Positions 7,462 to 12,577 of a stretch of DNA of 12,577 bases are shown here, piece by piece (the stretch's first letter is position 1; each line of letters begins with the position of its first letter). The notes beneath the pieces were generated by a model. That model saw only the letters and a program-made list of their open reading frames with translations. It ran no database searches and was not told the DNA's origin. The position numbers and the translations under genes are program-made. The stretch is from the NCBI GenBank assembly GCA_903953985.1, contig CAJBLW010000057.1:1-12577 (forward strand), in the 5' to 3' direction. This DNA comes from an uncultured Burkholderiales bacterium (GTDB taxonomy: Bacteria; Pseudomonadota; Gammaproteobacteria; Burkholderiales; Burkholderiaceae_C).

Positions 7462-8058
7462 ATGAACACCCACTTGAAACTCGTCATCCTGGACCGTGAC
7501 GGCACCATCAACCAAACTGGCGACGAGTTCGTCAAATCGCCTGACGAGTGGCAGCCCTTGCCTGGGGCGCTGGAGGCGATCAGCCGCCTGAACCACGCGG
7601 GTTTTCATGTGGTACTGGCGACCAACGAGTCGGGCTTGGGTCGGGGCCTGTTTGACATGGCCACATTCAATGCTGTGCACAGCCACTTGATCAAGAAACT
7701 GGCGGCTGTGGGCGGGCGCATCGATGCCTTCTTCTATTGTCCGCACGCGGCCGATGAGGGCTGCGGTTGCCGCAAACCTTGGCCGGGTCTTTTCTCGCAA
7801 ATTGCCGAGCGCTATGGCGTGGACCTGACCGGTGTGCCCTGCATTGGCAACAGCCTGAGTGACATGCAGGTGGCCGAAGTGGTGGGTTGCGTGCCGCACA
7901 TGGTGCTGAGTGGCCGTCATCCCGAATGGCTGGGGCAAGCTTTGCCGTCAGGTTTCCCGGTTGGCACACAGGTGCATGCCGACCTGGCCGACTGTGTCGA
8001 TCATTTACTGGGCTCTGAATCGGGCTCGCGCTTCCCTTTGACAACGACGCCAACATGA
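7462..8058 (+). CDS. gmhB: D-glycero-beta-D-manno-heptose-1,7-bisphosphate 7-phosphatase, HAD family
   Basis: HAD-family phosphatase that removes the 7-phosphate of heptose bisphosphate in the ADP-heptose pathway for the LPS inner core. It has 198 residues. The nucleophile motif LDRDGTIN carries D11 and D13. Motif II is ATNESG (Gln of the usual NQSG replaced by Glu). The zinc-binding loop has C93, H95, C101 and C103 (CPHAADEGCGCRKPWPG), followed by R104-K105. Motif IV reads IGNSLSD rather than the GDxxxD form: N130 stands where E. coli GmhB has the Mg ligand D136. The enzyme may therefore be weakened or changed, or use other ligands. The zinc loop is diagnostic of the GmhB/HisB-N group, and the single-domain length with no his genes nearby favours GmhB. 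The ribosome-binding site is poor. The stop overlaps the plsC start (ATGA). Confidence 0.88.
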   Translation: MNTHLKLVILDRDGTINQTGDEFVKSPDEWQPLPGALEAISRLNHAGFHVVLATNESGLGRGLFDMATFNAVHSHLIKKLAAVGGRIDAFFYCPHAADEGCGCRKPWPGLFSQIAERYGVDLTGVPCIGNSLSDMQVAEVVGCVPHMVLSGRHPEWLGQALPSGFPVGTQVHADLADCVDHLLGSESGSRFPLTTTPT

Positions 8059-8816
8059 ACTTCATCCGCTCTCTGGTCCATGTGTTGTGGATGGCCATCA
8101 CCGTCATCCCTTGGGCCCTGTTTGTGGTGCTGATTTCTTACTTTGTCAGTAGCACACGCCTGTACTGGTTTTGCGCGGGCTGGTTGCGCCTGGCGGTGAA
8201 CAGCGGCACCTGGATTTTGGGCATCGAAAACCGCATCCAGGGCATGGAAAACTTGCCCCAGGGCACCAAGGACCCAGCCGTCTTGTTGGTCAAACACCAG
8301 TCGACCTGGGAGACCTTTGTGATGCCCGCGATCATGCCGCACCCCTTGGCCTATGTGTTCAAAAAAGAGTTGCTGCATGTCCCGTTCTTTGGCTGGGCCA
8401 TGGCGCGCATGGACATGATCCACATCGATCGCAAGCAGCGCTCGCGTGCCTTTGCCAAAGTGGTGCAACAAGGCCGCAGGTTGATGGCCGAGGGGGTTTG
8501 GGTGATCATGTTCCCCGAAGGTACTCGCATTCCGCGTGGCCAAAAGGGAGAGTACAAAAGCGGCGGTGCACGCTTGGCCATTGCGGCTGGTGTGCCGGTG
8601 ATCCCGATCGCCGTCACCTCGGCGCGTTGCTGGCCCACACGGGCCTTCGTCAAAAAGCCCGGCGTGGTGGACATCTCGATAGGCCGCGCCATTCCGAGCG
8701 AAGACCGCAGTGCCGACGAGTTGATGCAAGAGGTAGAGACCTGGATCGAGTCCGAGATGCACCGCCTCGACCCCGAGGCTTACCTCAAGACCTCTTCCGC
8801 TGCCTCCGGGCAATGA
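8055..8816 (+). CDS. plsC: 1-acyl-sn-glycerol-3-phosphate acyltransferase
   Basis: Membrane enzyme that acylates lysophosphatidic acid at sn-2 to give phosphatidic acid, the precursor of membrane phospholipids. It has 253 residues. An N-terminal hydrophobic segment (about 9-32) should anchor it in the inner membrane. The acyltransferase motif I appears as KHQSTWE (H81 to E86), that is HX4E where the canonical form is NHX4D. Block III is clear as FPEGTR (153-158), and block IV as VPVIPIAV (about 180-187). The KHQS-WE form is, as I recall, common in alpha- and betaproteobacterial members, so it is probably functional. Both ends overlap their neighbours by ATGA: the start with gmhB and the stop with the metallohydrolase gene. 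The exact acyl acceptor is inferred. Confidence 0.92.
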   Translation: MNFIRSLVHVLWMAITVIPWALFVVLISYFVSSTRLYWFCAGWLRLAVNSGTWILGIENRIQGMENLPQGTKDPAVLLVKHQSTWETFVMPAIMPHPLAYVFKKELLHVPFFGWAMARMDMIHIDRKQRSRAFAKVVQQGRRLMAEGVWVIMFPEGTRIPRGQKGEYKSGGARLAIAAGVPVIPIAVTSARCWPTRAFVKKPGVVDISIGRAIPSEDRSADELMQEVETWIESEMHRLDPEAYLKTSSAASGQ

Positions 8817-9775
8817 CCAAGGCTTGGCGAAGCATGCGCGCGCCTTTGCAGTTTGTGCTGGACTTTTTTACCGGGGGTGACCCGGTGCAGCCCGCACCGC
8901 CCGTCTCGGTCGCACCCACAGCAGATGTGCGTGAGCCAAATGCTTTATCTGCATCTCCCGAAACTTCTGCGCCAGCACCCAGCACAAGGGAACCGGCATT
9001 TCCTTTGGCTCAGCCAGAGGACAGTTGTTTGGGCTTCTCCCACCCCACCGCCAACCGTCACAGCCAGCTTCAAGGCGTCACGGTGTCTTACCGTTTTGAA
9101 CGCTCGCGCCGCAAGAGCATTGGCTTTCTGGTGGGGGCCGATGGTTTGGTGGTACGCGCGCCCAACTGGGTGACTTTGCGCGAGGTGGATGCCGCGGTGC
9201 AGGAAAAAGGTGCTTGGATTGTGGCCAAGTTGCAGCAATTCAAAGAGCGGCAGACCGAACAGTTTCAAAAAGCCATCGAGTGGCGGCATGGCGCCGAAGT
9301 GCCGTTTTTGGGACGCACAGTGCAGTTGTGTGTGCTCGAACGTGGTGTGGGGCGCGTGCTTGGACAAGACTTGGCACCCGAGCAGGTGCTGCCCGTGACG
9401 GTGCCGCCGGGTGCCTCGGTGACCCAGGTGCGCGATGCTGCGCAGGCTTGGCTCAAAAAGCAGGCCAAGGTCTTGTTTGAAGAGCGCCTGCACCACTTTG
9501 CACCCCTGTTGGGCGTGCGTTGGCAAAAGCTCAGCCTGTCAAGCGCCAGCACGCGCTGGGGCAGCGCCCGCGTCGACGGCCACATCCGCCTGAATTGGCG
9601 GCTCATCCACTTGCCCATCAGCCAGATCGACTACGTGGTGGTGCACGAGCTGGCGCACCTGCGCGAGATGAACCACAGCCCCCGATTTTGGGAAACCGTG
9701 GGCGAGGTCATGCCCGACTACGCCCAACGTCGCAAGGCCTTGCGACGGGCACCGTTGGACCTCAAAGAAGACTGA
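8813..9775 (+). CDS. YgjP-like (DUF45) zinc metallohydrolase
   Basis: Predicted zinc-dependent metallohydrolase of the YgjP/DUF45 family (gluzincin type, related to SprT/WLM proteins); substrate unknown. The start at 8813 is within the plsC stop (ATGA), giving 320 residues; ATG 8834 is a possible alternative. The frame extends upstream to 8171, but that lies inside plsC. Residues about 22-75 are rich in Pro, Ala and Ser and probably disordered; the conserved domain begins at about residue 88 (GVTVSYRFERSRRKSIGFLV). The active site is VVHELAHLREMNHSPRFW, with zinc ligands H278, H282 and H288 and catalytic E279; the family STRWGSA element is at about 246-252. E. coli YgjP is much shorter (about 170 residues), so the N-terminal extension is notable. 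It ends 12 bases from a convergent gene. Confidence 0.88.
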   Translation: MTKAWRSMRAPLQFVLDFFTGGDPVQPAPPVSVAPTADVREPNALSASPETSAPAPSTREPAFPLAQPEDSCLGFSHPTANRHSQLQGVTVSYRFERSRRKSIGFLVGADGLVVRAPNWVTLREVDAAVQEKGAWIVAKLQQFKERQTEQFQKAIEWRHGAEVPFLGRTVQLCVLERGVGRVLGQDLAPEQVLPVTVPPGASVTQVRDAAQAWLKKQAKVLFEERLHHFAPLLGVRWQKLSLSSASTRWGSARVDGHIRLNWRLIHLPISQIDYVVVHELAHLREMNHSPRFWETVGEVMPDYAQRRKALRRAPLDLKED

Positions 9776-9787
9776 GTGGGCCTGTCA

Positions 9788-10912
9788 TCAGACGGAGTTT
9801 GTGCTGAAACGCAACACACCGTCAGCTCCGCGTTCACGGTGCATCTGGCCTGATAGCCACAGCAGGTTCAGGTGGGCCACGGCTTCGCCCAGGGCGAAGG
9901 TGGTCTGATGAACATCGAGGGGCCGTTTGAACAGCACGGGCAAGAGTTCGTAAGCAGAGCAGGCCTGTGAATGGCAGGCCAGCAACAACTCGGCCAAGCG
10001 CTCGGCATGGTGCAACTGCAGTTGCGCAATGCGCGTGGCGGCGCCTTGAAAGGGCCGCCCATGCGAGGGCAGCACCAAGGTGGTGTCTGGCAACTGCGAC
10101 ATCTTGTCCAGAGAATCCAGGAACCACTGCAGCGGGTTGCCTTCAGGCTCCATGGCGTAGACACTGACGTTGGTGGAAATGGACGGCAGCAGCATGTCGC
10201 CGCTGATCATCAACTGCTGTTGCGCATCGAGCAAAGCCATGTGTTCAGGCGAGTGGCCATAGCCGCTGATGCACTGCCAGATGCGGTCTCCAATGCGCAC
10301 ACGCGCACCTTCCATCAAGCGCACATAAGCGTTCGGAATTTTCGGCACCATGCTGGGGTAATAGCCGATCCGGGCCTGCACCTGTTTCAGTTCGTCAGGC
10401 TTGTTCCACCCATGCGCTGTGAAAAAAGCCACGGTAGGTGCTCCGCCAAAATTGGAAAGTCCGCTGCAGGCGAGCAACGCCGACTGGAATTCGCTGGTGC
10501 TCATCCACAAAGGGGCTTGCCAGCGCTCGCACAACCAATGCGCCAGGCCCATGTGGTCCGGGTGCATGTGGGTCACCAACACGCGAAGTATCGGCAGGCC
10601 TTGCAGCACCTTTTGCTCCACCTGCAACCAAGCCTCACGGGTGGCCGCGTTGTCGATGCCGCAGTCCACCGCCGTCCAGCCTTCTTGCATTAAGCCGGAT
10701 TGAGTGGGATGGGGCAGTCGGTCACGCAGCAACCAAAGGTTGATGTGGTTGAGGGCAAAGGGAAGGCCCATGCGCAGCCAAAAAACACCTGGGGCCACCT
10801 CCACAGCCGAGCCGGAAGATGGCAGTTGCTCACCCAAGGGGTAATGCAATGGGGGCGGGGTGACGCACGCTTGCGGCGTTGCCAGGGCGCGGTCAGTGGG
10901 CAAGGTGGACAT
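9788..10912 (-). CDS. Metallo-beta-lactamase-fold hydrolase
   Basis: Binuclear metal hydrolase of the MBL superfamily, in the glyoxalase II-like group, 374 residues. The metal-binding set is complete: HMHPDH (H115, H117, D119, H120), GHSPEH (H220), SGDM (D239) and PSHG (H284). The C-terminal part (about 300-374) is helical and resembles the winged-helix tail common in these proteins. The N-terminal 35 residues look unstructured. No strong ribosome-binding site precedes ATG 10912, so the start is less sure; an internal Met at residue 48 would cut into the fold. It diverges from liuR across 129 bp that hold a LiuR-like operator, which suggests, but does not prove, a role in acyl-CoA or thioester metabolism tied to leucine breakdown. 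No signal peptide is seen, so it should be cytoplasmic. Confidence 0.9.
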   Translation of the reverse strand: MSTLPTDRALATPQACVTPPPLHYPLGEQLPSSGSAVEVAPGVFWLRMGLPFALNHINLWLLRDRLPHPTQSGLMQEGWTAVDCGIDNAATREAWLQVEQKVLQGLPILRVLVTHMHPDHMGLAHWLCERWQAPLWMSTSEFQSALLACSGLSNFGGAPTVAFFTAHGWNKPDELKQVQARIGYYPSMVPKIPNAYVRLMEGARVRIGDRIWQCISGYGHSPEHMALLDAQQQLMISGDMLLPSISTNVSVYAMEPEGNPLQWFLDSLDKMSQLPDTTLVLPSHGRPFQGAATRIAQLQLHHAERLAELLLACHSQACSAYELLPVLFKRPLDVHQTTFALGEAVAHLNLLWLSGQMHRERGADGVLRFSTNSV

Positions 10913-10944
10913 GCGTCAGTGGGTTTCGGTTAGCATTCGGACCA

Positions 10945-10973
10945 TTGACGTTAACGTTAACGTCAAATATGAA
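10945..10973 (+). promoter_or_regulatory. LiuR-like operator within the candidate liuR promoter
   Basis: Bases 10945-10966 are a perfect 22-bp palindrome, readable as three TTRACG hexamers (TTGACG, TTAACG, TTAACG) followed by TCAA. A candidate sigma-70 promoter overlaps it: -35 TTGACG 10945-10950, a 17-bp spacer, and -10 TATGAA 10968-10973 (4 of 6 consensus bases). The operator fills the -35 and the spacer, so binding would block RNA polymerase or act as MerR-type proteins do. It lies between the divergent hydrolase and liuR. Palindromes with ACGT-rich half-sites are what comparative studies report for LiuR. Confidence 0.8.
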
Positions 10974-11041
10974 TCGTTATTTTAGGAGGCGGCTTTTCGC
11001 AGGGCTGTCCCCCTTGCGCAAGACGGTGAGGACCCCACGCC

Positions 11042-11446
11042 ATGGCGAACACTTACACGATCAGCGATCTGGCCGAAGAATTTGACCTGACCACCCGCGC
11101 CATTCGTTTTTACGAAGACATGGGCTTGCTCGAACCCGAGCGTTCCGGCCCAGGGGGACGCAACCGCGTGTATTCGGCCCGCGACCGCACCCGTTTGAAA
11201 CTCACCTTGCGCGCCAAGCGGCTGGGCTTGTCGCTCAACGAAGCCAAGGGACTGATCGACATGTACGACAGCCCTCGCGATACGGTACCGCAGCTCAAAA
11301 AAGTCCTCGTGGTGCTGGCCGAACATCGCCAACAGCTGGAGTCGCAGCTGGCCGACCTGGAGGCGACGCTGGACGAAGTCAAAACCCACGAAAAAGAGAC
11401 CCGCAGTTTGCTGAACAAGGCCAACAAGGCCGTTCCGACCAGCTGA
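11042..11446 (+). CDS. liuR: MerR-family regulator LiuR of leucine/isovalerate catabolism
   Basis: DNA-binding regulator of branched-chain amino acid breakdown in beta- and gammaproteobacteria. It has 134 residues. The N-terminal winged helix-turn-helix is typical MerR (YTISDLAEEFDLTTRAIRFYEDMGLLEPER, about 5-34), followed by GGRNRVYSARDRTRLKLTLRAKRLGLSL, which closely resembles LiuR proteins. Residues about 82-126 form the usual dimerising coiled coil. There is no cysteine, so it is not a metal or redox sensor of the MerR/SoxR kind. The ribosome-binding site GAGGA is at 11028-11032, 9 bases before the ATG. It is flanked by two matching palindromes and lies upstream of liuA. The effector is generally taken to be a pathway intermediate such as a branched acyl-CoA; that is inference here. 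Confidence 0.9.
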   Translation: MANTYTISDLAEEFDLTTRAIRFYEDMGLLEPERSGPGGRNRVYSARDRTRLKLTLRAKRLGLSLNEAKGLIDMYDSPRDTVPQLKKVLVVLAEHRQQLESQLADLEATLDEVKTHEKETRSLLNKANKAVPTS

Positions 11447-11508
11447 TCCCCGCTGTTTGGGCCGTACCAAGACCCCGCGTTGCGGGCATGCTGGGCACCT
11501 GCTATTGG

Positions 11509-11537
11509 TTGACGTTGACGTAAACGTCAATTACAGT
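11509..11537 (+). promoter_or_regulatory. Second LiuR-like operator within the candidate paaI-liuA promoter
   Basis: Bases 11509-11530 form a 22-bp palindrome with one mismatched pair (positions 9 and 14), again three hexamers (TTGACG, TTGACG, TAAACG) followed by TCAA. The same promoter geometry as at the first site is seen: -35 TTGACG 11509-11514, a 17-bp spacer, and -10 TACAGT 11532-11537 (4 of 6). Transcription should start near 11543-11546, before the thioesterase gene, and probably runs on into liuA. Upstream, at 11474-11486, is a small CCCGC/GCGGG hairpin after liuR without a T-run. Confidence 0.78.
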
Positions 11538-11566
11538 TCGGTTTGACTTTAACCACCGGATGCGAT

Positions 11567-12001
11567 GTGACCCCAGCCCTGACCCCCCACGAGCGTGTTG
11601 CCCAGAGCCTGGCCCGCCAAGGCATGATGAACCACTTGGGTGTGCGCCTGTTGTCCGCCACGGTCGGGCAGGTCGAACTGGCGGTGCCCTACAGCGACAA
11701 GGTCACGCAACAACAAGGCGGCTACCACGGTGGAGCCATTGGCGCACTGGCGGACATAGCCGCCGGGTACGCTGCACTGACCGTCTCGCCAGACGGCATG
11801 GAAGTTACCACCGTGGAATACAAGATCAACTTTCTCTCTAACTTTCAAGGCGGAGAAATTCGCGCCACTGGCCGCGTCACCAAGGCGGGCAAACGCATCA
11901 TCGTGACCACAGCCGAGGTGGTGCACATCGACGACACTGGCAAACGCTCGGACTGCGCGGTGATGCAGTCGACGCTGGTGCCAGTAGCCAAAACTTACTA
12001 G
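11567..12001 (+). CDS. PaaI-family acyl-CoA thioesterase
   Basis: Single hot-dog-fold thioesterase, 144 residues from GTG 11567 (MTPALTPHERVAQSLARQG). The frame also opens at TTG 11543, but that lies at the predicted transcription start and adds non-family sequence, so GTG is preferred; CGGA at 11557-11560 is a weak ribosome-binding site. The core motif YHGGAIGALADIAAGYAALT has HGG at residues 54-56 and D63, as in PaaI-type enzymes where the Asp acts in thioester hydrolysis. The segment VTTVEYKINFLSNFQGGEI is typical of the second strand pair. It should act in the cytoplasm on an acyl-CoA. Its place between liuR and liuA, behind a LiuR-like operator, suggests it clears or rescues CoA from an intermediate of leucine or isovalerate breakdown; the substrate is inferred. 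Confidence 0.87.
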   Translation: MTPALTPHERVAQSLARQGMMNHLGVRLLSATVGQVELAVPYSDKVTQQQGGYHGGAIGALADIAAGYAALTVSPDGMEVTTVEYKINFLSNFQGGEIRATGRVTKAGKRIIVTTAEVVHIDDTGKRSDCAVMQSTLVPVAKTY

Positions 12002-12016
12002 TGCGGTCGGTGTTTT

Positions 12017-12097
12017 GCGTTGAGCATTCAACGTTCAGCGTGAGGCCTGATACAACCGCACAAACACACACGACGCTCAACGCCCAACGCTCAACGG
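12017..12097 (+). repeat. Imperfect inverted repeat with 14-bp sub-period before liuA
   Basis: Two arms of 25 bases, 12017-12041 and 12073-12097, are imperfect inverted copies (19 of 25 positions pair) around a 31-base centre. Each arm contains two 10-base units 14 bases apart: CGTTGAGCAT 12018-12027 and CGTTCAGCGT 12032-12041 on the left; ACGCTCAACG 12073-12082 and again 12087-12096 on the right. In RNA this could fold into a long stem whose right arm runs into the liuA ribosome-binding site (GGAGA, 12096-12100). It fills most of the 103-bp gap between the thioesterase gene and liuA. Confidence 0.7.
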
Positions 12098-12104
12098 AGA
12101 ACCT

Positions 12105-12577
12105 ATGAACAACCTGCCTGGCCTGAATTTTCAACTTGGTGAAGACATTGACGCTCTGCGCGATGCGGTGCGCGACTTTGCCCAAGCCGAAATCGCCCCG
12201 CGCGCTGCCGAAATCGACCGCAGCGACCAGTTCCCGATGGACCTGTGGCGCAAGATGGGCGACTTGGGCGTGCTGGGCATCACCGTGGGCGAGGAATACG
12301 GCGGCGCGAACATGGGTTACCTGGCCCTCATGATCGCGATGGAGGAAATTTCCCGAGCTTCCGCCAGTGTGGGCTTGAGCTATGGCGCCCATTCCAACCT
12401 GTGCGTCAACCAGATCAAGCGCAACGGAACGCCCGAGCAGCGTGCCAAATACTTGCCCAAATTGATCAGCGGCGAGCACGTCGGCGCCTTGGCCATGTCC
12501 GAACCCGGCGCGGGCTCGGATGTGCTGAGCATGAAGCTCAAGGCAGAGGACAAAGGCGGCTACTACCTGCTCAACGG
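12105..12577 (+). CDS. liuA: Isovaleryl-CoA dehydrogenase, N-terminal part (runs off window)
   Basis: FAD-dependent acyl-CoA dehydrogenase that oxidises isovaleryl-CoA to 3-methylcrotonyl-CoA in leucine breakdown, passing electrons to ETF. The visible 157 residues run MNNLPGLNFQLGEDIDALRDAVRDFAQAEIAPRA to the window end with no stop. The family pattern is clear: FPMDLWRKMGDLGVLGITVGEEYGG (about 44-68) and AMSEPGAGSDV (about 133-143), the FAD-contacting stretch. YGAHSNLCVNQI (about 93-104) is characteristic of isovaleryl-CoA dehydrogenases rather than of general short-chain enzymes. The substrate-binding and catalytic Glu regions lie beyond the window. The ribosome-binding site GGAGA (12096-12100) is 4 bases from the ATG. 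With liuR upstream, liuA identity is likely. Confidence 0.93.
   Translation, partial: MNNLPGLNFQLGEDIDALRDAVRDFAQAEIAPRAAEIDRSDQFPMDLWRKMGDLGVLGITVGEEYGGANMGYLALMIAMEEISRASASVGLSYGAHSNLCVNQIKRNGTPEQRAKYLPKLISGEHVGALAMSEPGAGSDVLSMKLKAEDKGGYYLLN

Noticed and set aside
6222..7535. A 437-codon minus-strand open frame over glyS and the start of gmhB
   Set aside because: It mirrors the glyS reading frame, is rich in His, Gln and Val in a way typical of antisense shadows, and has no family match I recognise.
8171..8812. Upstream extension of the YgjP-type frame giving 534 residues
   Set aside because: The extra stretch lies wholly inside plsC, which is certain, and the ATGA junction at 8813 gives a natural start.
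10984..10989. AGGAGG as a ribosome-binding site for a short gene before liuR
   Set aside because: No ATG, GTG or TTG lies at a suitable distance downstream, and liuR itself starts 52 bases further on.
10970..11085. Small upstream open frame starting at ATG 10970, before and into liuR
   Set aside because: Its start lies inside the predicted -10 of the liuR promoter, there is no ribosome-binding site before it, and the peptide is Arg-rich shadow sequence overlapping liuR.
11474..11486. CCCGC/GCGGG hairpin after liuR as terminator
   Set aside because: The stem is only 5 bp with no T-run after it, so it is not convincing as an intrinsic terminator.

Overview
The window looks like chromosomal DNA of a betaproteobacterium, most likely Burkholderiales and probably Comamonadaceae (Limnohabitans or Rhodoferax type). 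The grounds are high GC, protein sequences that resemble Comamonadaceae homologues as I remember them, and the pairing of a MerR-type liuR with liuA. No database search was possible, so the genus is an inference. I see no tRNA, rRNA, CRISPR array, insertion sequence or phage gene. The window is densely coded and has no gene-free stretch over 300 bases.

Left edge (1-952): the N-terminal 264 residues of a long-chain acyl-CoA ligase (fadD type) lie on the minus strand and run off the window. It diverges from a plus-strand GNAT acetyltransferase across about 160 bp.

Middle (953-9775, all plus strand): GNAT, corC/ybeX, lnt, glyQ, glyS, gmhB, plsC and a YgjP-type metallohydrolase form a head-to-tail block. 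Three junctions (corC/lnt, gmhB/plsC, plsC/ygjP-like) are 4-base ATGA overlaps, which suggests translational coupling. Most members serve the cell envelope: lipoprotein N-acylation (Lnt), LPS heptose synthesis (GmhB) and phosphatidic acid synthesis (PlsC). The two glycyl-tRNA synthetase subunits sit between them. A hairpin followed by seven T residues overlaps the glyS stop codon and may divide the block into two units.

Right part (9788-12577): a minus-strand metallo-beta-lactamase-fold hydrolase diverges from a MerR regulator recognisable as LiuR. A PaaI-type thioesterase and the start of isovaleryl-CoA dehydrogenase (liuA) follow, which is the front of a leucine/isovalerate catabolic operon. 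Two 22-bp palindromes flank liuR. Both are built from TTRACG hexamers, and both lie inside a candidate promoter with the same geometry (-35 TTGACG as the first hexamer, 17-bp spacer). This is the best regulatory signal in the window and predicts autorepression plus control of the paaI-liuA transcript, and possibly of the divergent hydrolase.

I see no clearly new system. The points most worth a second look are the paired LiuR-like operators with the MBL and thioesterase genes attached to them, a GmhB whose motif IV metal-ligand Asp is Asn, and an imperfect inverted repeat with a 14-bp sub-period in front of liuA.
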